From: Ideonella azotifigens
Lineage (GTDB): Bacteria > Pseudomonadota > Gammaproteobacteria > Burkholderiales > Burkholderiaceae_C
NCBI RefSeq assembly: GCF_006519715.1
Contig: NZ_VIDT01000009.1
Span: forward strand, 1 to 32,613
Length of the DNA: 32,613 nucleotides
Reading direction: 5' to 3'
The position numbers and the translations under genes were made by a program. Below, piece by piece: positions 24,839 through 31,597 of the stretch (positions are counted from its first letter, which is position 1; every line of letters begins with the position of its first letter). The notes beneath the pieces are model-generated. The model was not told the DNA's origin. It did not search any database and saw only the letters and a list, made by a program, of their open reading frames with translations.

Positions 24839-26502
24839 GGAGTACTCGTAGTCGCGGGTTGGATCTGCAGAGTCAAAGGCGGGTGCTCTCGCTCTGGTTC
24901 GCACGGCGTGGTAACGCTTCCAGGATCGCCGCAGTTCTTGTTCTTAATTCGTTCGCGCAATTGGTCAACCAGCGCGAGTCCGGCTTCAACCCCAGCAGCT
25001 GTGCCGTACACGTAATGGTCCGGTCGGACGATGGCGACGTCGGCACCGAGACCGTGCAGCCAGGCTTGCAAGAGCGGAGTCTCCTCTTCAACCGAAAAGC
25101 CCAGGCCGGCATGGCGTTTCGCGTCCGGACCGACGAAGACCGCACAGCCCTTGAGCGCTGCCGCCATCACGGCCACCGCGCCGGCTTCGTCGTCGGTGAG
25201 CCGTTCGGTCACGACGATGCGGAAGCACGCACCGGTGATGTCGTCCAGCAGCTTCGACACTCCACCCGGCGTGATGACGGTCGGCTGGGGAAGCGGTTCG
25301 CCGGCGCCCGGCGTCCCTGTGGCGATCAGTCCGTCTCGCAGCGGCGGAATCATCGACTGGCGAAAGGTCGTTTTCACCACCCCGCCCTGCTCGGCCAGCA
25401 TCCGCGCATCGCGGGAACGTGCCTTGACGGGATCGCGCTCACAGATCACACGCCCAAGCTGGATAGCCGCGCGGGTGGTCGCCGTCACGTGCGGACGCCG
25501 TTCTACCCCATAGTCGTCGAGAAGACGATCAGTCGAGGCTCCGGACAGCACTCTTTGGAGACGCCAAGCCAGTCCGTGAGCATCCCGGATCCCCTGAACC
25601 ATGCCCTGCGCCATGAATGGAGGCGTCATGTGCGCAGCATCGCCCGCCAATAGCACGCGGCCCTTGCGCCACTGTTCGGCCACCAGACCGTGGAAGCGAT
25701 AGGCTGCTGCGCGCCGCAATTCCGCGTCTCCCGGCTTGATCCAGCGCGACAGTAACGGCCATAGCTGATCGGGCGGAAAGTCGCTCGAGAGGCTGTCGAC
25801 CTCGAGCAACATCACCTCCCAACGGCGGTGATTACCGGGCCCGACCACGAAGGTGCATGGCCTCTCGGGCTCGCAGTACTGGACTTGCGTTGTCGGCAGA
25901 TCTGCGATTTTGTGGTCATGAACATCGGCATCGACAACTAACCAATGCTCATCGAAGGCAAGGTCTTCCAGCTTGATGCCCAAGGCCTTGCGGATGGGAC
26001 TGGAGCCACCGTCGCATGCGACCAGATAACGAGCCATCCATTGTTCGATTTCCCCGTCGGCGTTCTGCACCTCAACCTCGACACCCTCCCGGCTCTGCGT
26101 ATGCGACAGCACCTGGCAAGAGAGGAACACACGCACGCCGGCCAGCTCGCTCAGACGTCCACGGATCTCGCGCTCGAAGGCGGGTTGATCAAAGACGTAA
26201 TTGGGCGCCCAGCCGAGCCGATGCGGCGGAGGCTCCGTGTCGAGCTGCTTTATCAACTGACCTTCAACGCCACGATATTGGCTGGGCCTATAGGGCGCCG
26301 CATGCGTCAGCACGCGGCTTGCAATGCCGAGCTCCTGCATCACACGCATCACTTCGTGGTCGAAACCGATGGCGCGCGGCAGAGGAAACAGGTCAGGCAT
26401 CCGATCGAAAGCCGCGACGGTCATACCCCGCTGAGCCAGCAAAGCCGACAGCACGGCACCTGTAGGACCTAACCCAACGACAATGACATCTGCGCTATTC
26501 AT
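24835..26502 (-). CDS. MhpA-like FAD-dependent aromatic hydroxylase 2
   Basis: A 555-residue class A flavoprotein monooxygenase. FAD motifs are GLGPTG (10-15), CDGGSSPIRK (163-172) and LLAGDAAHMTPPFMAQG (284-300), at the same positions as in hydroxylase 1 with no gaps over the first 300 residues. A C-terminal extension of about 35 residues (after LRERIKNKNCG) is absent from hydroxylase 1 and overlaps the start of the RND gene. It probably hydroxylates a phenolic ring using NAD(P)H and oxygen. First gene of its operon; a paired operator lies 27 bp upstream. Two near-identical motif sets with differing surfaces suggest two related substrates or two rings of one substrate. Confidence 0.9.
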   Translation of the reverse strand: MNSADVIVVGLGPTGAVLSALLAQRGMTVAAFDRMPDLFPLPRAIGFDHEVMRVMQELGIASRVLTHAAPYRPSQYRGVEGQLIKQLDTEPPPHRLGWAPNYVFDQPAFEREIRGRLSELAGVRVFLSCQVLSHTQSREGVEVEVQNADGEIEQWMARYLVACDGGSSPIRKALGIKLEDLAFDEHWLVVDADVHDHKIADLPTTQVQYCEPERPCTFVVGPGNHRRWEVMLLEVDSLSSDFPPDQLWPLLSRWIKPGDAELRRAAAYRFHGLVAEQWRKGRVLLAGDAAHMTPPFMAQGMVQGIRDAHGLAWRLQRVLSGASTDRLLDDYGVERRPHVTATTRAAIQLGRVICERDPVKARSRDARMLAEQGGVVKTTFRQSMIPPLRDGLIATGTPGAGEPLPQPTVITPGGVSKLLDDITGACFRIVVTERLTDDEAGAVAVMAAALKGCAVFVGPDAKRHAGLGFSVEEETPLLQAWLHGLGADVAIVRPDHYVYGTAAGVEAGLALVDQLRERIKNKNCGDPGSVTTPCEPEREHPPLTLQIQPATTSTP

Positions 26503-26528
26503 GTGGACCTAACACCTTCGAAGGCTAG

Positions 26529-26559
26529 ATTGTGCACAAAGATATGTCGAGTGCATAGA
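26529..26559. promoter_or_regulatory. Paired GntR-type operator upstream of FAD hydroxylase 2
   Basis: ATTGTGCACAAA at 26529-26540 and a weaker CGAGTGCATAGA at 26548-26559 have centres 19 bp apart. The site lies 27 bp upstream of the hydroxylase start. Confidence 0.75.
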
Positions 26560-26619
26560 TTTTCCCAGGTCCTCATTCCCAGTGGAAACCCGGATGCGCA
26601 AGGCTTTCATCGCTGCTTA

Positions 26620-26649
26620 AATATGCACGAATCTGGTTTTGTGCATTAC
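26620..26649. promoter_or_regulatory. Paired GntR-type operator upstream of dehydrogenase 3
   Basis: AATATGCACGAA at 26620-26631 and TTTGTGCATTAC at 26638-26649 have centres 18 bp apart. They lie 38 bp upstream of the rightward dehydrogenase start, back to back with the hydroxylase 2 operator 60 bp away. Confidence 0.7.
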
Positions 26650-26687
26650 TTTGCAATCAGATGTAGCCGGAGACGAGAGTGAGCACC

Positions 26688-27450
26688 ATGAAGGCCGCAC
26701 GCCTGCACGCCGTAGGCGAATCGATGCGCATCGAAGAGGTACCGCGCCCGGATCCCGGACCGAATGACGTGCTCGTCCGGGTACGGTCTTGCGGCATCGT
26801 GCCCAACCTCGCGAACATCCTCGCCAACTGGCCAACCTGGTTCCCCGAACGACCACAGCCGCCGTTGCCCGCGATCTTCGGGCTCGATCCGGCCGGCGAA
26901 ATCGTCGCGGTGGGCCGCCAAGTCCATGCGTGGAAGGCGGGCGATCGCGTTTACGTGAACCCCGGCCGCTACTGCGGCGGTTGCAGAGCCTGTCGCGCCG
27001 GGGACCACATCAACTGCACGTACTACACGTTCAACGGCTACTTTGGCTTCTCCGAAAAGTCGCTCGCGATCTTCAAGGATTACCCCTACGGCGGGCTGGC
27101 CGAGTACATGACGGCGCCGCAGTACTCGCTTGTGCCCGGGCGCTCCGCACGAGGTAATTCTGCAAGGGATGCGTGCGCTCAAGCGAGGCGGTAAAGCGGT
27201 TGACATCGGCGCGATCGCGGGAGCGCTCCCAATCGACATCCACACGATGATGGATTGCCAGCAGTCTTTGAGCGGATCGCTTTGGTTTACCGCCACGGAA
27301 GGTGAGGACATGGCCGACATGGCGGCTCGTGGCCTGCTCGACCTATCGATCTTCGAACAGGTCAAGTTCCCACTCGACCGCGTCAACGAAGCTATCGCCG
27401 GAATCACGAACCGAAACGGCGGGTTCAGCAACTACGTGATCAATCCCTGA
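26688..27450 (+). pseudogene. Zinc-type medium-chain dehydrogenase 3, internal deletion removes Rossmann domain
   Basis: The N-terminal half matches dehydrogenase 1 closely (RVRSCGIVPNLANILANWPT, structural Cys in YCGGCRACRAGDHINC, YGGLAEYMTAPQYSLV). It then jumps at about 27139 to PGAPHEVILQGMRALKRGG in another frame and continues to the end (NRNGGFSNYVINP, stop at 27450). Compared with dehydrogenase 1 about 113 residues, including the whole nucleotide-binding glycine motif, are missing and the frame is shifted. It cannot bind cofactor. Its promoter, with a paired operator, is intact. The start is taken at the ATG at 26688; a GTG at 26679 is also in frame. Confidence 0.9.
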
Positions 27451-27639
27451 TCTCAGCCGGCGGCCGCAAGGTTCGCTGGCGTCCGCGGCTTGCAAACCCG
27501 GCAGCGGATTGTTCGGCTCCTACAGGGCCAGGCGATCTTGCGCCTGGTGCAGTCATTCAGACATTGCCCCCACGGCATGCGTGCTGGCCGAGGAGACGCC
27601 CAATTCCGGCGGGCACACCAGAACGGCCATGGGCGCAGT

Positions 27640-27740
27640 GTTGAACCGTGGGGCCAGTTGATCCGGTCCGCGCTGGCTCTTGGGCAGCGCCTGCAGAGCG
27701 TCGTGGAAGTAGCGTCGGCAGTGCGCCCAGCAAGCCACCC
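27640..27740 (-). pseudogene. IS66 transposase scrap
   Basis: On the minus strand about 33 codons read VACWAHCRRYFHDALQALPK followed by SQRGPDQLAPRF. They match the TnpC segment LACWAHCRRYFHDALQACPK at about 15307-15405, with small differences. Nothing else of IS66 is recognisable on either side. It is a relic of a second, distinct IS66 element. Confidence 0.8.
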
Positions 27741-27910
27741 TCGTGCAGTTGCGCTTCACTTCGTTCGTCGTGATCAACTTACGGCGGGACTTGCACCCGC
27801 AAGAGTGCGCCCATGCTGGGCGCACAACGGAATCAGAACCTGCGCACAGGTCCTGATGGGGTGGGTCTGGGTGTGTGGCCGATGCCTTTGGGCATGGCCG
27901 GTGCGATGGG

Positions 27911-28021
27911 CTAGAACGGCTCGTCGGGATCGAACTCAGGCGGTGCCTGGTCGGGCATGAGTTGTTCGCGCCACGCCTGCTGTATCTGTGGCCCGTAGGC
28001 GGCCCACAGTGCCTGGCGCAT
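27911..28021 (-). CDS. Short unrecognised frame with gene-like C-terminus
   Basis: A 36-codon frame reads ALWAAYGPQIQQAWREQLMP followed by an acidic end (PPEFDPDEPF) and a stop at 27911. The composition differs from shadow frames around it and looks like the C-terminus of a real protein. I do not recognise the family. It begins just beside the left inverted repeat of the IS3 copy at 28029, so it may be a gene cut by that insertion. Confidence 0.25.
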   Translation of the reverse strand: MRQALWAAYGPQIQQAWREQLMPDQAPPEFDPDEPF

Positions 28022-28028
28022 GGCCCCC

Positions 28029-28051
28029 CGCGTCAGAATACTTGTCGCCTC
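28029..28051 (+). repeat. Left inverted repeat (IRL) of the right IS3-family copy
   Basis: It matches the reverse complement of 856-878 in 20 of 23 positions (shared core TACTTGTCGCCTC). Upstream bases do not clearly give the 5'-TG usual for IS3 ends, so the exact tip is uncertain. Confidence 0.68.
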
Positions 28052-28088
28052 CGTAGAACCATGAACCCGGGGGCGCAGAGAGAACGAG

Positions 28089-28553
28089 TTGGCTCGATAC
28101 GGACAAGCATTCAAGGACCGGGCGGTAGCGCGCATGCATCGCCGGAAGCGGTGGCGCGTGAGATTGGCGTCGGGGTGGACACGCTGGAGCGCTGGCGCTC
28201 GGAGTCGTTGTCCAGGCCGGTCAAGGACGGGTCTGGACGGCCGCAGCGCGGTTCGAGGCGGTGATCGCCACCGCTGCCATGGACGAGGCCACGCGCAGCG
28301 CGTGGTGTCGCGAGAACGGCGTGTACCTGCAGCAGTTGCAGCAGTGGAGGGCCAGTGCGACGCAGGCGCTGGCAGCGCCCGAGGAGGCGCGCGCGAGCCC
28401 CTCACAGACCAAGGAAGACAGGCGTCGCATCAAAGAACTCGAGCGCGAAGTGCGTCGCAAGGACAAGGCCCTGGCGGAGACGGCAGCACTGCTGGTGCTC
28501 TCAAAAAATGCGAGGCGATCTTCAAAAGGAACACGCAGGGCGAGGACGAATGA
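28089..28553 (+). pseudogene. IS3-family orfA with several frame changes
   Basis: OrfA is read in three frames: LARYGQAFKDRAVAR from the TTG at 28089, then SPEAVAREIGVGVDTLERWR in the next frame, then FEAVIATAAMDEATRSAWCR through RRIKELEREVRRKDKALAET, a typical IS3 helix-turn-helix plus coiled coil. The last part meets an A6 run at 28503-28508 where reading moves back one frame into KKCEAIFKRNTQGEDE, ending at 28553. The stop overlaps the orfB start (ATGA). The last step may be natural -1 frameshifting or a lost A. The first two breaks make orfA a pseudogene. Confidence 0.72.
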
Positions 28554-28914
28554 TCGGCCTCGAAGATCGCCAGGAACATGCCCGAGACATCGAAGTGGCC
28601 CGCAAGGCGGGCGCGCGGTTGCACCAGGCCTGCGGGATCGTCGGCATCACGGCACGCACGCTGCAGCGCTGGAAGGCGCACCAAGGCCTGGAATCGGGTG
28701 ATGGCAGGCCAAACGCGGTGCGGCCGATGCCCAGCCACGCGCTGAGCGAAGCCGAGCGCGCGCAGATCCTGAGCGTGGCCAACGAGCCGCGCTTTGCCGA
28801 CCTGCCGCCCGCGCGCATCGTGCCAACGCTGGCCGACGAGGGCGTCTACATCGCCAGCGAGTCGACCTTCCAGCGCGTGCTGCATGCGCAGGGGCAGACG
28901 CGCCACCGCGGCCG
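28550..28914 (+). pseudogene. IS3-family orfB, N-terminal part only
   Basis: The frame reads MIGLEDRQEHARDIEVARKA, GARLHQACGIVGITARTLQR, then ARIVPTLADEGVYIASESTF, the N-terminal HTH_21-type region of IS3 orfB. Its 3' portion continues in the left-edge copy (from base 1) but is lost here after QTRHRGR at 28914. No DDE catalytic residue remains. Confidence 0.85.
28781..28914 (+). repeat. Direct repeat of IS3 orfB segment (partner at 1-134)
   Basis: By eye 132 of 134 bases agree with 1-134 in the same orientation. The break at 28914 is the truncation point of this IS copy, 48 bp before the reductase stop codon. Confidence 0.9.
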
Positions 28915-28961
28915 CCGAGTCAGATTGGCAGAGAAGCATCAGCAATGCAATGATGGCCGAT

Positions 28962-29921
28962 TTACAAATCGAGCTCTAGCACCGGCGACATCGCTCGGGA
29001 GACGCACACCATCATGCTCTGACCGGCTGCACGCTCCGCCTTCGTCAAGACATGGTCGCGATGATCGACGACGCCTCCGCAGACGGCGGTCTCGCACGCT
29101 CCGCAGATGCCCTCGCGGCATGAATTGGCCACAACCACGCCATTCGCATCTAGAACGTCCAACACCGACCGGTCCTCAGGAATCGAAAGGCGCAAGCCGC
29201 TCCTCTTCAAGACCACCTCAAACTCCGCCGGCTCGGCCTGGTGGACGTTCGACGCGTCGGCGCTGAACCATTCGAAGTGAACAGTGTCCGGGTCACGGTT
29301 CAAGCAGAGGCTCTCGACCGCCTTCATCAACGGGGAAGGTCCGCAGCAGTAAACGTGCTCCCCCGGCTTCGGGTCTGAGAGCTCCGCCTGCAGATTGGGC
29401 AGGCCGGACTCGTCGTCGAAATGGAATCGCACCGACTCGCCCATGCCATTCAGTTCCTCGAAGAATGCGGCGCGCACCTTCGATCGAACGCAATACAGCA
29501 GCGACCACGCTTTTCCGGCTGCTATGCACCATCGAATCATTGACAGGATCGGCGTGATGCCGATGCCACCGGCGATGAAGCGGTAAGAGGCCGCCTCGCG
29601 GGTGAGCGGGAAGTTGTTACGCAGAGCCCGGACGTTGACCGATGTGCCAACCTTCACGAGGTCGTGCAAAGCCGCAGAGCCGCCACGACTTGCGGCCGCC
29701 CGCGCCACCGCAATGACGTAGCGGTCCGCCTCCGCACTGTCATTGCAGATCGAGTAATGGCGAACGAGGTGTCTACCCCCTCCGGACTGCAGAACGTCGA
29801 TCTCTAAATGAGCACCGGGTTCGAACGGCGACAAGTCCTTGCCGTCGTGAGAGCGCAGCTCCACCGAAATAATGTCGAGGGCTTCCGCTCTGATGGCAGC
29901 AACGGATAATGTAAACGTCAT
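28962..29921 (-). CDS. Rieske oxygenase reductase (FMN, NAD and 2Fe-2S; phthalate dioxygenase reductase/VanB type)
   Basis: A 319-residue class IA reductase. Domains run FMN-binding barrel (RHYSICN, 54-60), NAD-binding domain (AGGIGITPILSM at 117-128; CCGPSPLM at 192-199), and a C-terminal plant-type ferredoxin with cluster ligands Cys268, Cys273, Cys276 and Cys306 (CREGICGAC). It passes electrons from NADH to the Rieske oxygenase encoded upstream. The start at 29921 has GCGGAG close by. The gene ends 48 bp from the IS3 truncation, so the insertion nearly reached it but left the C-terminus intact. It is 90 bp downstream of the oxygenase in the same direction, probably cotranscribed. Confidence 0.93.
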   Translation of the reverse strand: MTFTLSVAAIRAEALDIISVELRSHDGKDLSPFEPGAHLEIDVLQSGGGRHLVRHYSICNDSAEADRYVIAVARAAASRGGSAALHDLVKVGTSVNVRALRNNFPLTREAASYRFIAGGIGITPILSMIRWCIAAGKAWSLLYCVRSKVRAAFFEELNGMGESVRFHFDDESGLPNLQAELSDPKPGEHVYCCGPSPLMKAVESLCLNRDPDTVHFEWFSADASNVHQAEPAEFEVVLKRSGLRLSIPEDRSVLDVLDANGVVVANSCREGICGACETAVCGGVVDHRDHVLTKAERAAGQSMMVCVSRAMSPVLELDL

Positions 29922-30011
29922 GAAACTCCGCTCTTCAATGCCGATACACCGAAGGGCAGAGCATCTGCCCTCCTGTGAGTCGGCTATGAAATCAAATCAC
30001 CGAAAACCAAC

Positions 30012-31289
30012 TCAGCCTATGCTGTCCCACTCAGGCGTGATTCCTTTAATCATCTTGTGCGTTTGAGGATCCAGAAACGCGTTACCAGACTTGACTTCGA
30101 TGAGTCGCTTGACGCCGGCACCTGCACCGACGGGGCTCTTGCCGCTCGCCACCGCGAGCCCCTGCTTCTTGAACATCCGGCGCGCCATGCCAATTGCGGT
30201 ATCAGGCACAGTGAGATGCTCTTCCGAATGCAGCGTGATGTCGCCCTGCCCCTTTTGAGAAGCGTAGTCAGTCTGCCAGTTCTGATGATCTTCAAGCGAC
30301 CATTCGCGGAACGGCCTGCCATGCTTGGGGCCCCAGTTGTCCTTCAAGAAACCCAACAATTCAAGGTTCGCGATGGCATCGTTGTTCGGTCCCATGCGAT
30401 AGAGCACGTAGTGGCGATAGCTGGTGTCGTCCGCCGGCACGAGCCAACCGATGCTCGAATAGGACATATCCTCGTCGGTCACGCCAGGGGTGCAATGCAG
30501 GTTCGGCATGATCACTTGGGCGATCCGCTGATGGAGACGCCCATCTGGCAGACGACGTAGAGAGCGGTTCACCACGCCGTCGTCGGTGTACTTGGTCTCC
30601 ACTTCCGGCATGATGCCGAAGCTCTCGGTGAACTGCATACCGTTGATCGCGTAATGTGTGATCGCGACATGGAACGGGTCTGCGAAGTTGTCAAACAACT
30701 GGAACCAGTTATAGTCGTTGCTGGCCGCGATCTTCGGGTGTGGCCCGTTGGGTCCCGAAGTGTTTTCCTTCGCAACCAGGTACTCCCCCTCCTGCATGTC
30801 CAGTTCAAGGGAAATGGTCGGAAACTCGGGCTGCTCCGCCGGGGGGCCCATGTAGGCGAACACCATGCCGAACTTCTCCACCACGGGATACCAGGGCTGA
30901 CGGACCCGGTTCTTCGTGTCACTGCTCGGCTCGCAAGGCGTTTCCAGACACGTTCCGCACGGGCTGAAGAGCCATCCGTGATAGCAGCACCGGATCCCCT
31001 TTTCTTCGACCTTCCCATAAAGCAGCGACGTGCCGCGATGCGCGCAACGAGGATAAAGGAGACCCACTTCCCCCTCCGCGCTCCGGAACAGCACCAGCTC
31101 CTCGCCGAGCGCCTTGATCAGCTTCGGGCGAGACGTCGCATCTTCGGCCATGGCGATTGGCTGCCAATACCGGCGAAGCAGTTCGCCACCTTTCGTTCCG
31201 GGCCCGCAGCGAACCAAGTCTTCGTCTGGCTTTCCCGCAATATGGCCATAGGCGCGACCATCAGTGTCGTGGTTTGCTTGCATTGTCAT
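30012..31289 (-). CDS. Rieske non-haem iron oxygenase, phthalate dioxygenase-like
   Basis: A 425-residue Rieske oxygenase alpha subunit. The 2Fe-2S ligands are Cys82-His84 and Cys101-His104 (CAHRG, CCYHGW). The mononuclear iron motif is NFADPFHVAITH with Asp204, His207 and His212. The C-terminal EDHQNWQTDYASQKGQGDIT and SEEHLTVPDTAIGMARRM blocks are typical of the phthalate 4,5-dioxygenase/aryl-ether demethylase group, which needs no beta subunit. It may dihydroxylate or O-demethylate an aromatic ring. The ATG at 31289 is chosen for AGGA upstream; a longer frame to 31412 covers promoter DNA. A single operator-like palindrome lies 124 bp upstream, shared with the divergent gntR region. Confidence 0.92.
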   Translation of the reverse strand: MTMQANHDTDGRAYGHIAGKPDEDLVRCGPGTKGGELLRRYWQPIAMAEDATSRPKLIKALGEELVLFRSAEGEVGLLYPRCAHRGTSLLYGKVEEKGIRCCYHGWLFSPCGTCLETPCEPSSDTKNRVRQPWYPVVEKFGMVFAYMGPPAEQPEFPTISLELDMQEGEYLVAKENTSGPNGPHPKIAASNDYNWFQLFDNFADPFHVAITHYAINGMQFTESFGIMPEVETKYTDDGVVNRSLRRLPDGRLHQRIAQVIMPNLHCTPGVTDEDMSYSSIGWLVPADDTSYRHYVLYRMGPNNDAIANLELLGFLKDNWGPKHGRPFREWSLEDHQNWQTDYASQKGQGDITLHSEEHLTVPDTAIGMARRMFKKQGLAVASGKSPVGAGAGVKRLIEVKSGNAFLDPQTHKMIKGITPEWDSIG

Positions 31290-31413
31290 GCGAGGATCCT
31301 TCGTTTGAGCAGCGACCAAAATAATGCAAGAGCGCATCAAAGAACGTCGCGATCCACTTGTCGTGAAGCAGCCCGCGCGATCCGGAGCGCCCTTAATTTC
31401 CATGTTCTGCACT

Positions 31414-31425
31414 TTTGTGCACAGA
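31414..31425. promoter_or_regulatory. Single GntR-type operator upstream of the Rieske oxygenase
   Basis: TTTGTGCACAGA fits TTTRTGCAYAAA in 11 of 12 positions. No convincing partner at 18-19 bp on either side was seen, unlike the other promoters. Confidence 0.6.
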
Positions 31426-31525
31426 AAAGATGTTCACACATTTCTATGGGCGACACCTTAGGGCTTGTACTAACGCATGCCGCGGTGCAGCTGTCGCCTC
31501 GCCCAGCAGCCCAGCTGCATGCTTT

Positions 31526-31555
31526 TTTGTGCGGTTCCGGAATAGTGTGCACAAA
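31526..31555. promoter_or_regulatory. Paired GntR-type operator upstream of the intact gntR
   Basis: TTTGTGCGGTTC at 31526-31537 and AGTGTGCACAAA at 31544-31555 have centres 18 bp apart. They lie 42 bp upstream of the gntR start, pointing to autoregulation. Confidence 0.7.
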
Positions 31556-31597
31556 AATCGATTGTTCGCAAGCAAGGTCTCTGGCAAAATCTCGTGA

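Larger units (their letters stand above)
28029..28914 (+). mobile_element. Right copy of the IS3-family element, truncated at 28914
   Basis: The element begins with a left inverted repeat at 28029-28051 that pairs with 856-878, contains orfA and the start of orfB, and stops abruptly at 28914, where similarity to the left copy ends. The remainder of orfB and the right end are missing. It has the same orientation as the left-edge copy. Confidence 0.82.

Noticed and set aside
24839-24904. Longer RND N-terminus from the GTG at 24904
   Set aside because: The GTG at 24838 overlaps the hydroxylase stop in a classic coupled arrangement. The longer form is not excluded but adds only a hydrophilic stretch within the hydroxylase gene.
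22919-25015. Long plus-strand frame of about 700 codons
   Set aside because: It is antisense to the RND transporter and hydroxylase end. It is rich in His/Arg/Gln typical of a mirror frame in GC-rich DNA, with no domain.
16404-26502. Steroid-degradation cluster
   Set aside because: DUF1302, DUF1329 and RND genes occur there too, but no ketosteroid dehydrogenase, KshA-type, TesB/HsaC-type or acyl-CoA genes are present.
1-28914. Intact composite transposon
   Set aside because: The left copy is cut by the window, its transposase is frameshifted, and the right copy lacks its right end and has several frame breaks. The bracket is only a recombination substrate.
31290-31412. N-terminal extension of the Rieske protein
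   Set aside because: No ribosome binding site and a composition unlike the family; AGGA precedes the ATG at 31289 and family members begin there.
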